From the NCBI RefSeq assembly GCF_016086655.4, contig NC_052131.2, forward strand, positions 37,697,705 through 37,761,704: 64,000 nt of DNA. The letters run 5' to 3'. Both the position numbers and the translations under genes were made by a program. Numbering within the stretch: the first letter of the stretch is position 1; each line of letters opens with the position of its first letter. Source of the DNA: Lepeophtheirus salmonis (Eukaryota; Arthropoda; Copepoda; Siphonostomatoida; Caligidae). This document shows, piece after piece, positions 21,190-33,696 of this stretch. Below the pieces are notes generated by a model that was not told the origin of the DNA, made no database searches, and saw only the letters and a list, made by a program, of their open reading frames with translations.

Positions 21190-21790
21190 AAAAAGATTTT
21201 CATCTTTTAGAGAGAAGAAAAAGTAGTCATACTTAATATCCTGTGGACATTGTTTTTCATCAGGAAGAACTTCATCTTAGTTTTTACCTGTGAAACTTGT
21301 TTTTTTACTCTAAATAGATACAAAAGATGATAATTACATGAGTAAATGTAAATACTTTTGCTTTAAGCATTTCCATCACTAATGGAGATTAAGTGAATAC
21401 CACCTACGGATATATTAATCTTGAAATAAAGCATGTACTTACATGATTTTTTTTTAAATAAAATCCTAACTTTAATTGAAAATATTGCTGCTATACCAAT
21501 ATTATACAATGAGTATGTCACAATGTCATTTTAACCCTAAATTAGTAAACATTTCTTTTATAAAGCAGTTAATTAACTGGGTTACAAATAAAATCACAAA
21601 TAAAAAGTATTTAATCAAACAATAAATAATTGAACGATTATACAAGTTTGGGCACCAAAAAGTGGACTGATAATAAATGTTAAATTTATAATTAAATAAA
21701 TAGGATTAGTGATTATTTTTTGACATTACGATTCAGTCGTCCTTTTTGCTTACACAAACTATAATAAATATTTTTTCATCTCGTCATAAC
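21190..21790. other. AT-rich stretch, no gene seen
   Basis: No recognisable coding, RNA or repeat feature. Confidence 0.5.
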
Positions 21791-21794
21791 GAGT

Positions 21795-22180
21795 GAGCAA
21801 AGAGCCAAAACTAGCATATTTCAGATCTCCCAGAAGTTGAAGTAGCAAGGATTATCGAGATTGTGAAATGCTCCATGAGGTTATTTTTTAGGTGGCCAAG
21901 ATAAAGAATGCTGGAGAAGACCTTTCCAGAATAAGTTGAAGCGAAGGAGACAATTAAAAGAGGGATCCAGGGTTTCCCTCCAGCTTGGAGAAGAAGATCA
22001 AAGAGGACCCTCCAATTCGATTAATCTCATCTACAACGACATATCCTTCGCTGCTAGGATAATCTGGAGGGCTGTAAATTAGGATCGTCTTGATATACAT
22101 GGAACCCTTGCCACCTTCTGACAGAGGTATTGCTGGCCAGGAGGTTTAAGAGTCACGTTTTGCTGGCAAGCCCTGAAATA
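21795..22180 (+). mobile_element. Tc1-like transposase relic, N-terminal DNA-binding half
   Basis: Pieces of plus-strand frames fit HTH1 and HTH2: 'AKLAYFRSPRS', 'DYRDCEMLHEVIF', 'VAKIKNAGEDLSRI', then 'SLEKKIKEDPPIRLIS', 'FAARIIWRAVN' (second HTH recognition helix, xARTIWRAVxEDLG) and 'PPSDRGIAGQEV' (HLLTDRGI block). At least three frameshifts are present, and the catalytic domain is absent. Confidence 0.65.
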
Positions 22181-22189
22181 ATTGCCTCA

Positions 22190-25100
22190 TTTAAATTTTG
22201 AATTATTTTATGCGAATTTCTGGGAAAAAATGGACTTTATAACGTAATATATACAATATTGAATTTTTGTGTGCCTCACATTGAACACAAAAAACTCCGA
22301 GTAATCAAAAAGAAAAAAAAGGAAAGATTTAAATTAAAATGGTTAATAAAATTTACTAAACCTAGATTAAAAAAATGTTAACAATGAAAAAAATTTTTAT
22401 TATATTTTGCCTTAAATTATAATAAATGAAATTTAAACGTCGTTATTGTTCATATTTGATTAAAATTAGTATTTCATTAAAATTTTTTAATTAAAAAATT
22501 TAATGTTTGTTACTATAAAATGAAGTAATTATTTGTTTTTTATTAAAATAATGATCTAGTTTCTTCTCTCATATTTTGCTTGTCTGTCAATCCACAAGTC
22601 TTTTTTAGAATGGATAATCCATCATGTCAAAAAGTGAACGGAGAAAGGATTTGCGGTTCTGTTATTTAAAACGTTGATAAGTTTTTTTTTTAATTTTAGC
22701 TTTTCTTATTATACTTATTTAATTAGAAAATTGGTTTCTGGATTGAATAATTAGATGGTAAAATTTGTTGCTGTATGTTTTGAAATTTTGAAGCATTAGT
22801 CGCTAAGTATTCAACTGAAAACAATTATTTTATGTCTTTTTTATTAAGAAGCATTGAATGTTTTGATTAACACTTCAAAGAGACATCAATTTTAAAATAT
22901 ATATATTAATAAAGACGTATGAATCTCATTTATTTATATGTTCATGCGATAAATATCCTAGTTTAAGCCAAAAGTACCTAGCGCCAATGAAGTCATTTTC
23001 ATTTATTATAGTTGTTAAATAATTTTTTGTGCTCGGACTTTGCCTTGGAACTGTCTGTTAAGAATCGTTGATTTAGGTTATGAATATTGTAGTAATGTAT
23101 TTATCTATGTATGAAGATTATCATAAAACATAAGGACAATTTTGATCACAGTGAAAAGAGCCAAGCGGAAAATTAGTATGCACAAAATAGCTGTATCGAA
23201 AAAACTGAATCAAAAAGAGCAATATTGAAAATAATCATGTGGAATTGAAAGGCCGCCATTTTTGGTACTTAGACCAATAAAGTTATCAATAGTTAAGGAC
23301 TTCTACTTTTATTTTGAACATTGAAACAACCATATTTGTTATTTAATTTTTTTTTAAATTGTTTACTCTAAAACCTACATAAGAGAAAAGACATGGAAGC
23401 TGAAAAATTTAAAAAATTAACTAATAAGTTTATTTTTGGAAGACAAATGGGCTGATATATATGCATCAAGTCTAATCAAACCAAGATATTTGCTACTAGC
23501 AAAATGGGGGATCTACTCATACTGTTTTAAAGGTGCCATCCCGTGATGTGAACACTTAGGCTCTATTTTTACACAGATAGGACCTCCTTTCTTTGTTACA
23601 TGTAAAGAATAGTTTAAAGGAATGTCAATTAATGTTTAGAATGAGCAAATGCTACTTAGTTTACTATATCAAACGATTTGGGCTCAAAATCAATGAAAAA
23701 ATGTGTGAACTAATCTTTTTCATTGTATTTACACTAAAATAAATGGGATTAAAAGAAAACATTTTTTCTGTTTCAACTGTCGTTTGGTTGTGTACTACAA
23801 CAACTGTTTGTTTTGTGTCCCCACTTTTGACTAACTGAAGAAAAGAAATTCCACTATAAGTCCTATATTGTAGTTATGGTCTTGATCTATGCTCAAATAA
23901 ATCTAAGAACTCAATAAAATTATTTAAGCACTTGAATTGGACTATATAAAAATATTCAAGGATTTGAACAGTTGATCAAATGATTGAGACTAGATTTGGA
24001 CTCAGGAAATAAAAACTTTTTCCCTACTTCATCATTTGTACAATAGTACATCTATTTGCAAACCATAACTCGTTTGAAGAAGTTGCTCGTAAATCAAGCA
24101 ATACAAATACATATGAAAATAAAAAAAACACTGTTCCGTTCTATATTTCCAAAATTAATGCATATATAAATTTATCACTTTACAAAATATAGACCAATAT
24201 CATGAAAATTAGAGTTACTTGTACCATAAAACACATCAAAATAAAAATAGATTTAAAATTTTTAAGAAGATAGAATAATTCAAAAAATACAAGTACACAT
24301 AAAATTCGTGTTTTTTTTTTTTTATAGTTTTTTTAAAGTATATATTTTATCCCAATGTAACTCCATACTTCATCAAGACAATAAAGAAATATTTGTTAAA
24401 TAACCCCATTTATAAAAGCGTTGGTAACTCCTCGTTTGGATAATTGTTTTCTTTGTAATATTGTTATGTACATTAAAAGGAAAAGTTCTTCGTTTAAAAC
24501 GTTTATTACCAACAGTTAAAACATAAGAAGACTTTTCAGAATATCTAAGGGCTTTATTTGTCCATACATTTTACAGCCCATAATAACTTTTTTTTTAATG
24601 TGGCTCAAAAGATTTCTTTCAATAGCTCCCTTCTCCATCCTTTAGTGGCCCCAAAAAGAAAAGTCAACGACTTTTCCTGCTAATTTAAACTCCCTAAAAT
24701 CTTGTCTCAAGCCTCCTAAAATCTTTTGTTTGCCCTCAACCCGTAAAAATATGTTATTACTATTCCAGTTTTCTAGATAGAGGTGTGGTTGATAATAATG
24801 AAAGATTTGATAACTGTTCAGTTAACGAAATGTAATCATTTTGTTAATTAAATGATTAGATAATATCGTCATTGCAATTTACATGTCTTTATTTTCATTA
24901 ATTTGCATATTTGTACATAGATAACTTAACCATTACGTTTTAAAAATATGTTAATTATAAAAAATTACAGATTGAATTGGATTGAGTATTTAAAAAGCAA
25001 GAGAACGTGATATATACATTTTTTTAAATTTATTATTATTTAAAAAGATCATATGGTCCAAACAGATCTTGTTTATGTATACTGTATCAAAATAGGACTG

Positions 25101-25295
25101 TATGATAGGGAGGGTCGTTTAAATGTGGTAAACCTATTATTTTGTAAATTGATAAATCGCTCGCGATTTAAAGTTTGTTCGAAAACATTGTATAAAATAT
25201 CACCTCTTAAAAATGTATTTCCATTTGCGGCCAATCGATAAAATTTTCCTACTTTTTAATTCTGGTAGGATGCAGACTTATATTTTATACATACA
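22190..25295. other. 3.1 kb of AT-rich DNA without recognisable features
   Basis: I scanned both strands for transposase blocks, RT blocks, splice-bounded open segments and tRNA-like B boxes and saw none. Scattered poly-A and poly-T tracts are the only structure. The short plus-strand open frame at 25053-25241 is not convincing. Confidence 0.55.
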
Positions 25296-25301
25296 ATGAG
25301 T

Positions 25302-25620
25302 CTATAGGCTCCCTCTTGTCTTTTTTAGAGCCCTGAGTACCGATGATAGGAAGTTGTTCATCTTCCTTTTCACGTCAGTAATTGTGGAAGTCAGATTTTT
25401 CTTGAAGGCCGACTTCAGCCTGTTGATGAACACAGAGCCTATTCCTGGAGAGTGTATGATGTCCTCTTTGACCTTTAAACACATGAATACATTGTAAATC
25501 ATCTTTTTGGAGCCGTCAGTCTGCTCCCAGATGGTTTTTCGGGGCAATCCCGCGCAGAGGAGTGCTACAATTTCAATGTTTTTTGTACGGTGTGCTCATG
25601 TTGGCGACACGGACAATGTT
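25302..25620 (-). mobile_element. Tc1-like transposase relic, intact-looking N-terminus
   Basis: Minus-strand reading from about 25610: 'MSTPYKKH', then 'LPRKTIWEQTDGSKKMIYNV' (first HTH), 'FMCLKVKEDIIHSPGIGS' (GRP-like linker), 'NRLKSAFKKNLTSTITDVKR' and 'NNFLSSVLRALKKTRG' (second HTH). This is a complete bipartite DNA-binding domain in one frame for 81 codons, ending at 25302 just before the catalytic domain, which is missing. It differs from family A, whose first HTH reads 'HSKQLDVSRTTVYAV'. Confidence 0.8.
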
Positions 25621-25624
25621 TTTC

Positions 25625-26035
25625 TTGTCAATCGACAGCTAATTATGTGTCTTAAACATTGGCAGTTGGAACATTGTAAAAAAAAATCTCTTAACCTCTC
25701 CAAATTTGCATTATGGAGATGAGTAAATAATAACGGTTGGCTGGTCAAATCGAGAGCGATAAAGGTTTGAAGTCTGAATGAATTCAAAAACGAATATTTT
25801 TTTGACTTTATATAGTAACACCCGTTTTTGGTTTAGGCAAGCAGCATTTTAGTGGATTATCAACAACTATTACTACACCCAATGCGAGCTGGTTTTAAGG
25901 AGATACTTGCCTTTATGTCTGACGTTTTTACATATTTGTAGGTGCTGTGGATTTTATCTTTAATTTATGTTCCACTCAATGTAAAACAATTGCTGAAGAT
26001 AGTTGATTTTGCGAGAATCAATCCTAGAAGTCTCA

Positions 26036-26067
<32 letters not shown>

Positions 26068-27280
26068 GGCTCTTAAACAGTATTCATATATTTTCAACTT
26101 TTAAACAAAAAAAAAAAAAAGCAGAAACCCAAAGAAATTGACCATGCAGATAAATAATATGCAAACACATTATACAACCATAAGAAAGAAAAATACAAAG
26201 AAATCCTAGTATTAATATATTTTGTCAATATGAAGATTAACAATAGCTTTTTTTTGTAAGTGACACTTACTTTTGTATTGTTATTAAGTCGAATAACATA
26301 CATTCTATTAATAGGTATATAATAAATTTAACAATATTTTTAATGAATGTTGAATAGATGAACATTTACCAAAAGCTTTTTTCGAAACACAATAAACATC
26401 ATTTATTGAAAAGGATTATCTATTTTGGACTCAAGCCAAGATATACAAGTATCGCAAATATAAAAACATCTCTTGTCACACTGTTGTAATATTTGGATGA
26501 TGCTTTTGTCATATTTTTAACTGATCTTTCAACGGTTTAAGTGTGCACTGATAATTTTCCTGGAATGAATATTTTGATATTGCAATCAATTTGCTTATCC
26601 GTTAAAGATTTTGTAATGAGTTGGTTCTTTCGACTCTACTTTGCCAAGTCAATAATTTCAAATATTCACTGTGCTTAAATTTGAAGTTAGGCATTTTAAC
26701 CCATCTACTTCACAATTGTGAATCTCTTTAAGATCGGTGTCATTGCATCCAGTTTTTTTTTTCTTTTCAAATATTAGATATATCATAACAAATTACTCTC
26801 GTCAGTCTCAATCTACTACCTTGTTGTCTTGAGACTGTCGAAAGATTATAAATACACGCTAACAGAGACATTACTAATTAGAAAACATGTTTTTATTTAA
26901 TCAATATCAATAACGGAAAGTTCATTTGTTCATATGATTTTGTGAAGATGATTCACATGTACGAACAAGTGGGTGTGTCTTTAGCTAAGTGTGTCATATT
27001 AAAAAAGAAAATAATTTGCATGAAAATATACAAAAAAAAAATGCTGGGGCGTAAGCATGGGGTTGGCTAGGGTCTATATCCCCTCCCCCAAATCAGGGAA
27101 TGTTTGGTTTTCACTAAAACATTTAATATTTAATCTCTTTTCAAAAAATAAATCATTGAAATTTAATTTAATTTTCCAAAAAAAATCCTAAAAATGTAAC
27201 TTTTTATGTATAATTATTAATTTTTCTCCGAAAAATTTAGTATTCAAAATTTTTTTCAAATAATTTAGTAATCGAAATAA
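25625..27280. other. AT-rich stretch, no gene seen
   Basis: The first 110 bases may be 5' untranslated sequence of the preceding Tc1 relic. The remainder holds homopolymer runs and no motif that I recognise. Confidence 0.5.
26039..26067 (+). repeat. Poly-T run of about 29 bases
   Basis: The longest homopolymer in the window. A second A-rich tract follows at 26105-26120 on the same strand. It could mark the tail of a retroposed minus-strand sequence or be a simple repeat. Confidence 0.85.
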
Positions 27281-27284
27281 TCCA

Positions 27285-27720
27285 AGAAAACTGAAAGGAA
27301 GGAAGGTTCTGTCAAAAATGACAAATGGTTCCGGAGGAATGAAATAAACCTGCCCAGGCTAATGTATTTTTGCACTCTTTTTTACACTTTTAGCCCTCCG
27401 GAAGCCCTGATCACAACCTCCTCGACTACAACTTTTGTGTTCATGTCGAGAAAAAGGCCTGTATTGTCCGTTATCCAAACACTGAGCGCCTCACAGTCAA
27501 TATCAGAAAGCCCTGGGACGCCACGACATCTGCAGTTGGTGCCAGGACTTTCGTTGCCACCTGGAAGCCATCATTGCTTCTATGGCTTGCTACATTAATT
27601 ATTAAGAGAGCTCCGATACACATCTATTTACAGTTTTAATTTTGTTGAAATTCTATTGTTAATTAATAACTTATATATTGTTAAATTTTAAAACATATAA
27701 ATACTTTACATATTTCACAG
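27285..27720 (+). mobile_element. Family A Tc1-like element, heavily deleted
   Basis: Plus strand: a short N-terminal piece 'TERKEGSVKNDKWFRRNE' (consensus LERKEGSVKKAKLDPEE), then a jump to the family A C-terminal block with ALFFTLLAL/PDHNLLDYNFCVHVEKKA in alternating frames, 'CIVRYPNTERLTVNI', then 'VATWKPSLLLWLA' and the conserved 3' block (TTTTGTTGAAATTCTATTGTTAATTAATA). The 5' terminal repeat is missing; the catalytic core is absent. Confidence 0.7.
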
Positions 27721-27724
27721 TAAA

Positions 27725-28325
27725 GCTGTTAAATTTGAGCCAACCAATTACAAAATGAAATATAAAAAGAAAAAATGAATGGAAATAATTAAAAATTAAT
27801 CCTAGGCAATATCAAGGATCACAAAAACATTTCAGATAGAAACTTAATATGTAAACATAATACTTAACAAGATATTTGCAATTTTCTGGAAGGTATCATT
27901 TTGAATTGAACTACACTCTCGATTTGAGTTCGACTCTCGAGTTCTGGCGCCCAAAAAATAACTTATATTTTTCTATTAAATAATGGATGTAGCAAAAAAT
28001 AATTTTTTCTAATAGATGGTGTTAGTAATGTGCATTATGCAATAAATAAGTGCAATTGACGTTAGAAAGATAATATTTTGTTATAAAAAAAGTTTAAGTA
28101 GACAGTTTTGTAATTGTTTGAGTCTGTTTTGTTTAAGCAACCTTAAATGATGGACACCAGAAAAAAGAAAGTACGACATATTTGACAGTTTTTCTTAAGT
28201 AAAGCCTAATTACCCTAATTATCATCCAACAGTATCTCAAATATAATCTGCCTGTGATAGACTGTATTTTTGCAAATCAATGAGATGTATCATATTCTGA
28301 CAAAGGTATAACTTTGATTAAGATA
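27725..28325. other. AT-rich stretch, no gene seen
   Basis: No recognisable feature. Confidence 0.5.
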
Positions 28326-28329
28326 AGGG

Positions 28330-28460
28330 TCAAAACTTGTACAGTGACACTATGGATGACTTCTGGGCTGCCTCAATGCGGCCCTCCTCTAGTCCTGACC
28401 TCAATCCCTTTGTACTTTGCTGTTTCGGGCGTTTTGGAGAAGTATATCTGCCGCATTTTT
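28330..28460 (+). mobile_element. Tc1-like transposase relic, third catalytic block
   Basis: The plus strand reads 'DDFWAASMRPSSSPDLNPF' and, after a one-base shift, 'YFAVSGVLEKYICRI', matching 'FWPSSSPDLNPFDFAVWGVLEKxxCR'. It belongs to a family other than A and abuts an oppositely oriented family A fragment, so the two are fused remnants. Confidence 0.7.
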
Positions 28461-28529
28461 TATTCAAATAAGGATTTCCTACGAGTGGTCATCCTGACAG
28501 TAATGTACGGCATAAAAAAAAAAATGTCT

Positions 28530-28944
28530 TACTCTCTCAAGTCCTTTTCCAACCACTTTTTAAGTAGCTTTCTGGATAATCGACATCTTCTTATAAGGGC
28601 CCTCATGGATTTGAGGGTATTGACCTGAGCTAAGTTATTTAACTCATCCGCTCCAATTTAGCCTTTTTGACAGAGCCCTTCTTTCCTTCCAACAATTTGG
28701 ACTTTATCACGGCGTAGACAGTGGTCCTGGAGACGTCCAACTGCTTGGAGTGCATGAATGGAAATTCTTGGATCACGTTTTTGTGACATTTTCTCGACTA
28801 GTACATAAGAAAAAGAGCTCAGGTTTGTTTGGTTTGATAACTGATTTTGTATGCTTTAATCTATTGAAATATAAAATAATTTCAATTACTCGACCTAATT
28901 AATTATTGAATTATTAAATTTTCAGATTTCATTGAAGCACCTGG
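28530..28944 (-). mobile_element. Family A Tc1-like element, 5' half
   Basis: It starts at the terminal repeat next to TA 28945-28946 (reading 'ccaggtgcttcaatgaaat' on the minus strand) and contains the shared 5' block. It then codes for 'IQEFPFMHSKQLDVSRTTVY' and 'AVIKSKLLEGKKGSVKKAKL' (first HTH and linker), decaying to 'VVGKGLERVRHF', the region just before the catalytic domain. It is truncated at 28530. Confidence 0.8.
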
Positions 28945-28949
28945 TAGGT

Positions 28950-29980
28950 GCCAAATGAACTCATATCTCACAACTCCTTATCTTCACCTGAAAGGAACTT
29001 AAAATTATGTCTATACCTTGAATCGCAAATAAAATATTCCTATGAGAATTTTAAAATAGATATGTAAACGCAAAGCAACAGTTTGTAGCACCTGTCAAAC
29101 ACATATTTGTCGAGAACATTTAAAAGTAATGTGAAATAACTGTTGTCATAATTTGCAATTTTGGTATTGTAAACATTACCTTATTAAAAATTATATGCTG
29201 TAATATCCGAAATAACTTAAAAAAAAAGGCTTTGAATGGTATTAAATGTAGCAAAGCCTTGCAATGGAATAAAAACACACAAACACAAATAAATATAATG
29301 AGCAGAATAACCGTTGCGTGAAATTGTCAATGGCATTTATTAAAACTAAAGATATTAAAATCTATACTCTAAGTACTTTTATTTTTATCAATAAAACTTT
29401 ATTTGTATATACATTGAAGAGGACCAGGGAAAGGTAAATAATTATTTAATATATTGAATGTTAATTATTGTTTTTATTGATGTTATATTTTCTTCTCAAA
29501 TATTTTTCACCGTATTACAAAAATTTCGTCACCTTTTATAATTCAATATTATGTTTAAAGAATAAAAGGCTAGATAATTTGAATTAAAAAAAAAATTTGC
29601 TCTTATATCCTGCCTTATTTGGAATGTACGCTTAATATCTTTGAATTGCGTGACAATTTAATAACAATATATCAACAAACATGTTAAGATAAAGGTCAGT
29701 GCGTCATATTAAACAAGAAAAGAAAAGGGAAACACATTTTATATGTATTTGAATAAGGGTTGTCCATTTCTTTGTCTGTTTCCCGACGCCTAATTGCTCA
29801 GAGAAATGCAGGTACTCTTGTTCCAAGGAACTAATGAGGAAGTAAATTACAAGTGAAGGATTATTGCAATCTAGGTATTGTCTAAACTTTTATATAGGGT
29901 CACACGAATTGTAACACTTGGACTTATTTGATTTAATTTAATTATATATTTGGTTATTTGTATAATTTAATAATAATAAT
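28950..29980. other. AT-rich stretch, no gene seen
   Basis: AT-rich DNA with no transposase blocks. I found no clear left terminal repeat for the Tc1 relic that follows. Confidence 0.5.
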
Positions 29981-29989
29981 TCAGAAAAT

Positions 29990-31010
29990 CTTTCGATGTG
30001 CCCTTTTTATCTTAGTCATCTATTCAGCTTCCATATATCTCGATGACGGACTCCTGGATTTTCCTGAAGGCCTTACAGTTTTTAATGATAAGTCATTACA
30101 ACCCAGTGCCCCCTCGACAGATGTTTTCAAGGATGGCATACTTGGGTGGTGCACGCCGCAGGCCTTAGATTCAACATGTTGCTGGACAGTGAAGTCCAAA
30201 TGATTATTGTTGGTTTATATGGGGGCCAGAAGGGAAGAGTATCCTTGAATGATGTTTTGCGTGAGATTGGAAGAGTGAGCAGGAGCTCCATTCTACGGGA
30301 GAAATACATTCTTCTCAGGTAATTCTCCTTTATTCAAGGTACTATATCAGACGGGATCTTTGCCACATAGTTGGCTGCTGTGATGTAGTACACCATCGGC
30401 ATACATAAGAGAAATTATCATTGCGAAGGAGGCAACAAAGCCAAGGCTCATCACTAAGCCTGGATGTTTTTTTGTTGGGAAAATGTCAGCCCCTTCTTCG
30501 TCGACTCGAAAAAATGAAGCAGTCATTATGGCAATTAAAGACTGATAATGTGACCAGTAGGATCCAACTTTAAGTCGTTCAAATGGGTCTTGTAATGATG
30601 AATATATTATGCTTTATTTGAGGGATGAACAATGACTTCTACATCATCACAAGCCTCTTCCCGCCATCCATATTGACAACCCTGGAAACTGCCATGGCCA
30701 GTTTCAGTCTTAAGTATGGCGTTATATAAAATTCTTTGGATCAACTTCAATTACCATTTTGATTGCCTAGAAGTCAACCTAGGCCTGGCTAATGATTTTA
30801 GTTTATTTGCCACGGCTGTCACAGGAATCAACACGCTTTTTTTTATCATGTAGATTGTCGACCTTGCGATTCCAAGATGTCATCTTTCATTATTGATAGT
30901 ATCAATCCCGTGTCGGTTAAAACGGTTACTTTTACACGATTGTCTATCTCCATTTCAATGTCACAAGCTTTATTTGGAGTTGGACTAATAAAGTGTAAAT
31001 AAATATTTTA
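29990..31010 (-). mobile_element. Near full-length Tc1-like transposase pseudogene
   Basis: Minus-strand order: a possible start 'MEIDNRVKVTVLTDTG', 'SIMKDDILESQGRQ' (first HTH remnants), 'KKACXIPVTAVANK' region, 'HYQSLIAIMTASFFR' near the first Asp block, 'PGLVMSLGFVASFAMI' (VMVLGVVASxG block), then after several shifts 'DTLPFWPPYKPT', 'HLDFTVQQHVESKACGV', 'HHPSMPSLKTSVEGALGCND' and 'KAFRKIQESVIEIYGS' (FRKRIEAVIExEGSY end). The right end carries GGTGTCAGATGGAG at 30995-31010. Stops and frameshifts occur throughout. It diverges from the plus-strand copy that starts 133 bases to the right. Confidence 0.75.
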
Positions 31011-31142
31011 CAATTACTCCATCTGACACCGTTATCCTCATTACATACACAGAGAGCGATCCCGGAATTCGCAAGAAATGTTCCGATACATTTGTTACTG
31101 TTCTTGTGTATTGTTTTTATTTGATCAAAATCTGAAAAAAAT

Positions 31143-32020
31143 ATGAATGAACAAAAATCAAAAAGCTAAAGGGTTTTGGATCTTCTCGACAGGAATTTTG
31201 ATCCAACAAGAAGTTCAGACATTGTCGGCATAACTGGTAGGACATCAGGGTGGCAAAAGATATGAAACATTTCCCAAGTCCCTAGAGGCTAAGATAAAGG
31301 AAGATCCAACACCATCAATGGGCTGCATGGCTGACGAGTTCAACTTGGACAAGATCACCATCAACAGGGCAATTCATGGTGACAACGTCCTTAAGAGCTT
31401 TTTCAGGACTCCAAGACATCTCCTCGCCGACAGGATGAGAAGGCCTTGAAGAGTCATCTGCCTACTATCAACATTTTCTCAGACAAGAAGATCTTCATAG
31501 TCGACTAGATTTTGAACCGCAAAAACTACAAATTTATAGCAGCATCACCTGAGCAAGTCCAGGATATCCTGTGCAAACAATGTGTTCGGGAGAAGTGGCA
31601 TTGATTTTTTCTTCTTCAAGCTCAAAAAAATCGGGCTAACCTAGTATAAGGCCCTACAGTGGAAAATCTTCCCCTGGCCGTAGCCTTACTATCCTGAGCA
31701 TAATTATGTGTAGACCCAAGATACTTCCCCAAGCATTACGGCCTTGAATACACATAACTTCTGCAAGGAGTACTTTGCTGACTTCTGGGACAATAACTTA
31801 TGGCCCTCTACCACTCCTAATCTCAATCCTTCGACTTCAGTGTGTGGACTGTTTTAGAGATCAAGGTCAGGAATCATCACATATAAATGTGTAGTAGCTC
31901 AAGGCCAGCATTGAGAAACAATGGGCCTACATCTCTGCCAATTATTTTGTGGTAATATGTGCTAAGTACCTGCCTTGTATGGAGCCCGTAATAGAGGCTG
32001 GAGGCGGCCATATTGAATAA
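31143..32020 (+). mobile_element. Near full-length Tc1-like transposase pseudogene, best preserved in the window
   Basis: Start ATG at 31143, with 'MNEQKSK', 'RVLDLLDRNFDPTRSSDIVG' (first HTH), 'FPKSLEAKIKEDPTPSMGCM' and 'ADEFNLDKITINRAIHGDN' (second HTH), 'SFFRTPRHLLADRMRR', 'INIFSDKKIFIVD' (first catalytic Asp, FSDEKxFxVD), 'KNYKFIAASPEQVQDIPCKQ', 'KIFPWP', 'YYPEHNYV', 'TQDTSPS' (second Asp), 'NFCKEYFADFWDNNLWPSTT' with PNLNPSDFSVW-like sequence, 'YISANYFVVICAKYLPC' and 'EPVIEAGGGHIE' before TAA 32018-32020. About 292 codons remain versus roughly 330-345 expected; some catalytic-domain sequence after 'CVREKWH' is lost. Several stops and frameshifts make it inactive, but both Asp motifs and both ends of the protein survive. 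Confidence 0.85.
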
Positions 32021-32024
32021 TTCT

Positions 32025-32905
32025 TGCCAAGATTTATTGCTTAAAGGTTTTTTGATAAACATTTTCATTGTACTTTTCTAATAGTAAGTAATTAAGATTT
32101 TGGTTTTGCTTCTTGATCACGTAAAATTTCCCTGTCAGACTCTGTACATTGACTATAGTTTCTTCACATATTCAGTTCTAGAGAATAATATATCCCAAGT
32201 GCGTTGCCCATTGAACTATGTTGTTCCATCAAACAAAGTTTAAGCTTTCAGCTGATATCTCCATTGTCATTTTGAGAAACACAAAATAATCGCTAATAAA
32301 AGTGTTGTCATTATTTTGATAAACCTGGTATTATATCATTTAGATATATTACTAACATAGAGGGCGCTTTGAAAATTATTCTGATAGAGTGTTATTATTT
32401 TTTTAATCAAATTCCAATTGATTAATCGTTTATTAGATTCATTTAAAAAAAACTAATTATAAATTTTATGGTAGTCTGCTTTTTTGTAATTGTTAAGTTT
32501 TGAAAGATAACTTAATTTAAACCACCTACTTCACTTTAAAAAAATATCTAAGTTAATTAATCAACTATTTCTGCTGATCAAAAACTAACACTCCATTATT
32601 AATGATATTTTTAAACAACAAAGTTTTATATTTACTCTATTTTAAATTTTTAGAGGAAAAACTACCTTCAGAAAATATTATTCTAACGACATAACCTGTG
32701 TAAGGTAGTTACACACATAAATATGCAGATATAATTAGGTGTATGCCCTTTGTATTCTGCTAAAATGGGTAACAATTTTATTATTTTCAAAGGTGGGTCA
32801 ACTTAAAAACACGTTTACATATAGATATTATGTCAAAATGACATAAAGGATGGCATAGGGAATAAAAATTAATTTTTTGTCCATGGCAGAAGGGGGGTTA
32901 TGAGA
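32025..32905. other. AT-rich stretch, no gene seen
   Basis: The first 120 bases may be the 3' untranslated end of the preceding Tc1. Otherwise nothing is recognised. Confidence 0.5.
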
Positions 32906-32909
32906 AACG

Positions 32910-32933
32910 GATGTACCAAAACTATTTCCCGAT
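32910..32933 (+). repeat. Left inverted terminal repeat
   Basis: Pairs with 33697-33720 (21 of 24 identical after reverse complementation). Confidence 0.75.
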
Positions 32934-33696
32934 TACTTTAAATACTAATATCTCGAGGTTGGGTAGACTGATTTTAAAACTTCCGACTGAAGATGAATGC
33001 TAAGAGCTTGTTTTATATTATTTCACAACTATGGAGCAAGTGCATCAAAAGTTGCTGCTATGCTCTGCACAGGAGTCACGAAAAATAAAATTGACAGGCA
33101 GACCGGCGTGTACCCAAACACCATGAACAACGTAAAAAAAGCGGAAGAGGGAATAATTGCTAGACATAAAGCACAAAACACACGCTCTCATTCATGAGTC
33201 TGTTATTTTTTCATCAAATGGCCTCAAGATGCCTTTGATTTGGTTCTTGGCCGGGTAAGGGATCACAGCAGCCTACTATATCATCCCGTTGATGTCCAAG
33301 GTGATCTAATGGGTCAAAGATAGCTTCACCAACAACAATGTGGCTCTCCAACAGAATAAAGCACTTACTAATACCGCCCAAGTGATCTATCCTTTCTTCA
33401 TAACAAACTGTCTTTTTCGACAAGAAAATGTGGCCATCATACTCACCAAATATAAAACTTTGTGCACATGTGGAGAGCAAGTACTGTGGAAAATGCGATA
33501 GAGAACACTGAGGCCCTAAATTCATTTTTCAATGTCATTTTTGACATTGTGGACAAGGAATTCGACGGGAGATTATACACTGCCTTCAAGCCTAGTTTGG
33601 CTAATGGACTTCATATTAAACAGTAATAAACCTAACCTGTATTGAAAAAGTTTGACTAATGTAGTACAAAGCTCCTGATTAAGTTCGGGATTTTGA

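Noticed and set aside
26039..26067. Poly-T run as proof of a retroposed gene copy
   Set aside because: No recognisable gene or target-site duplication lies next to it; a simple repeat is sufficient.
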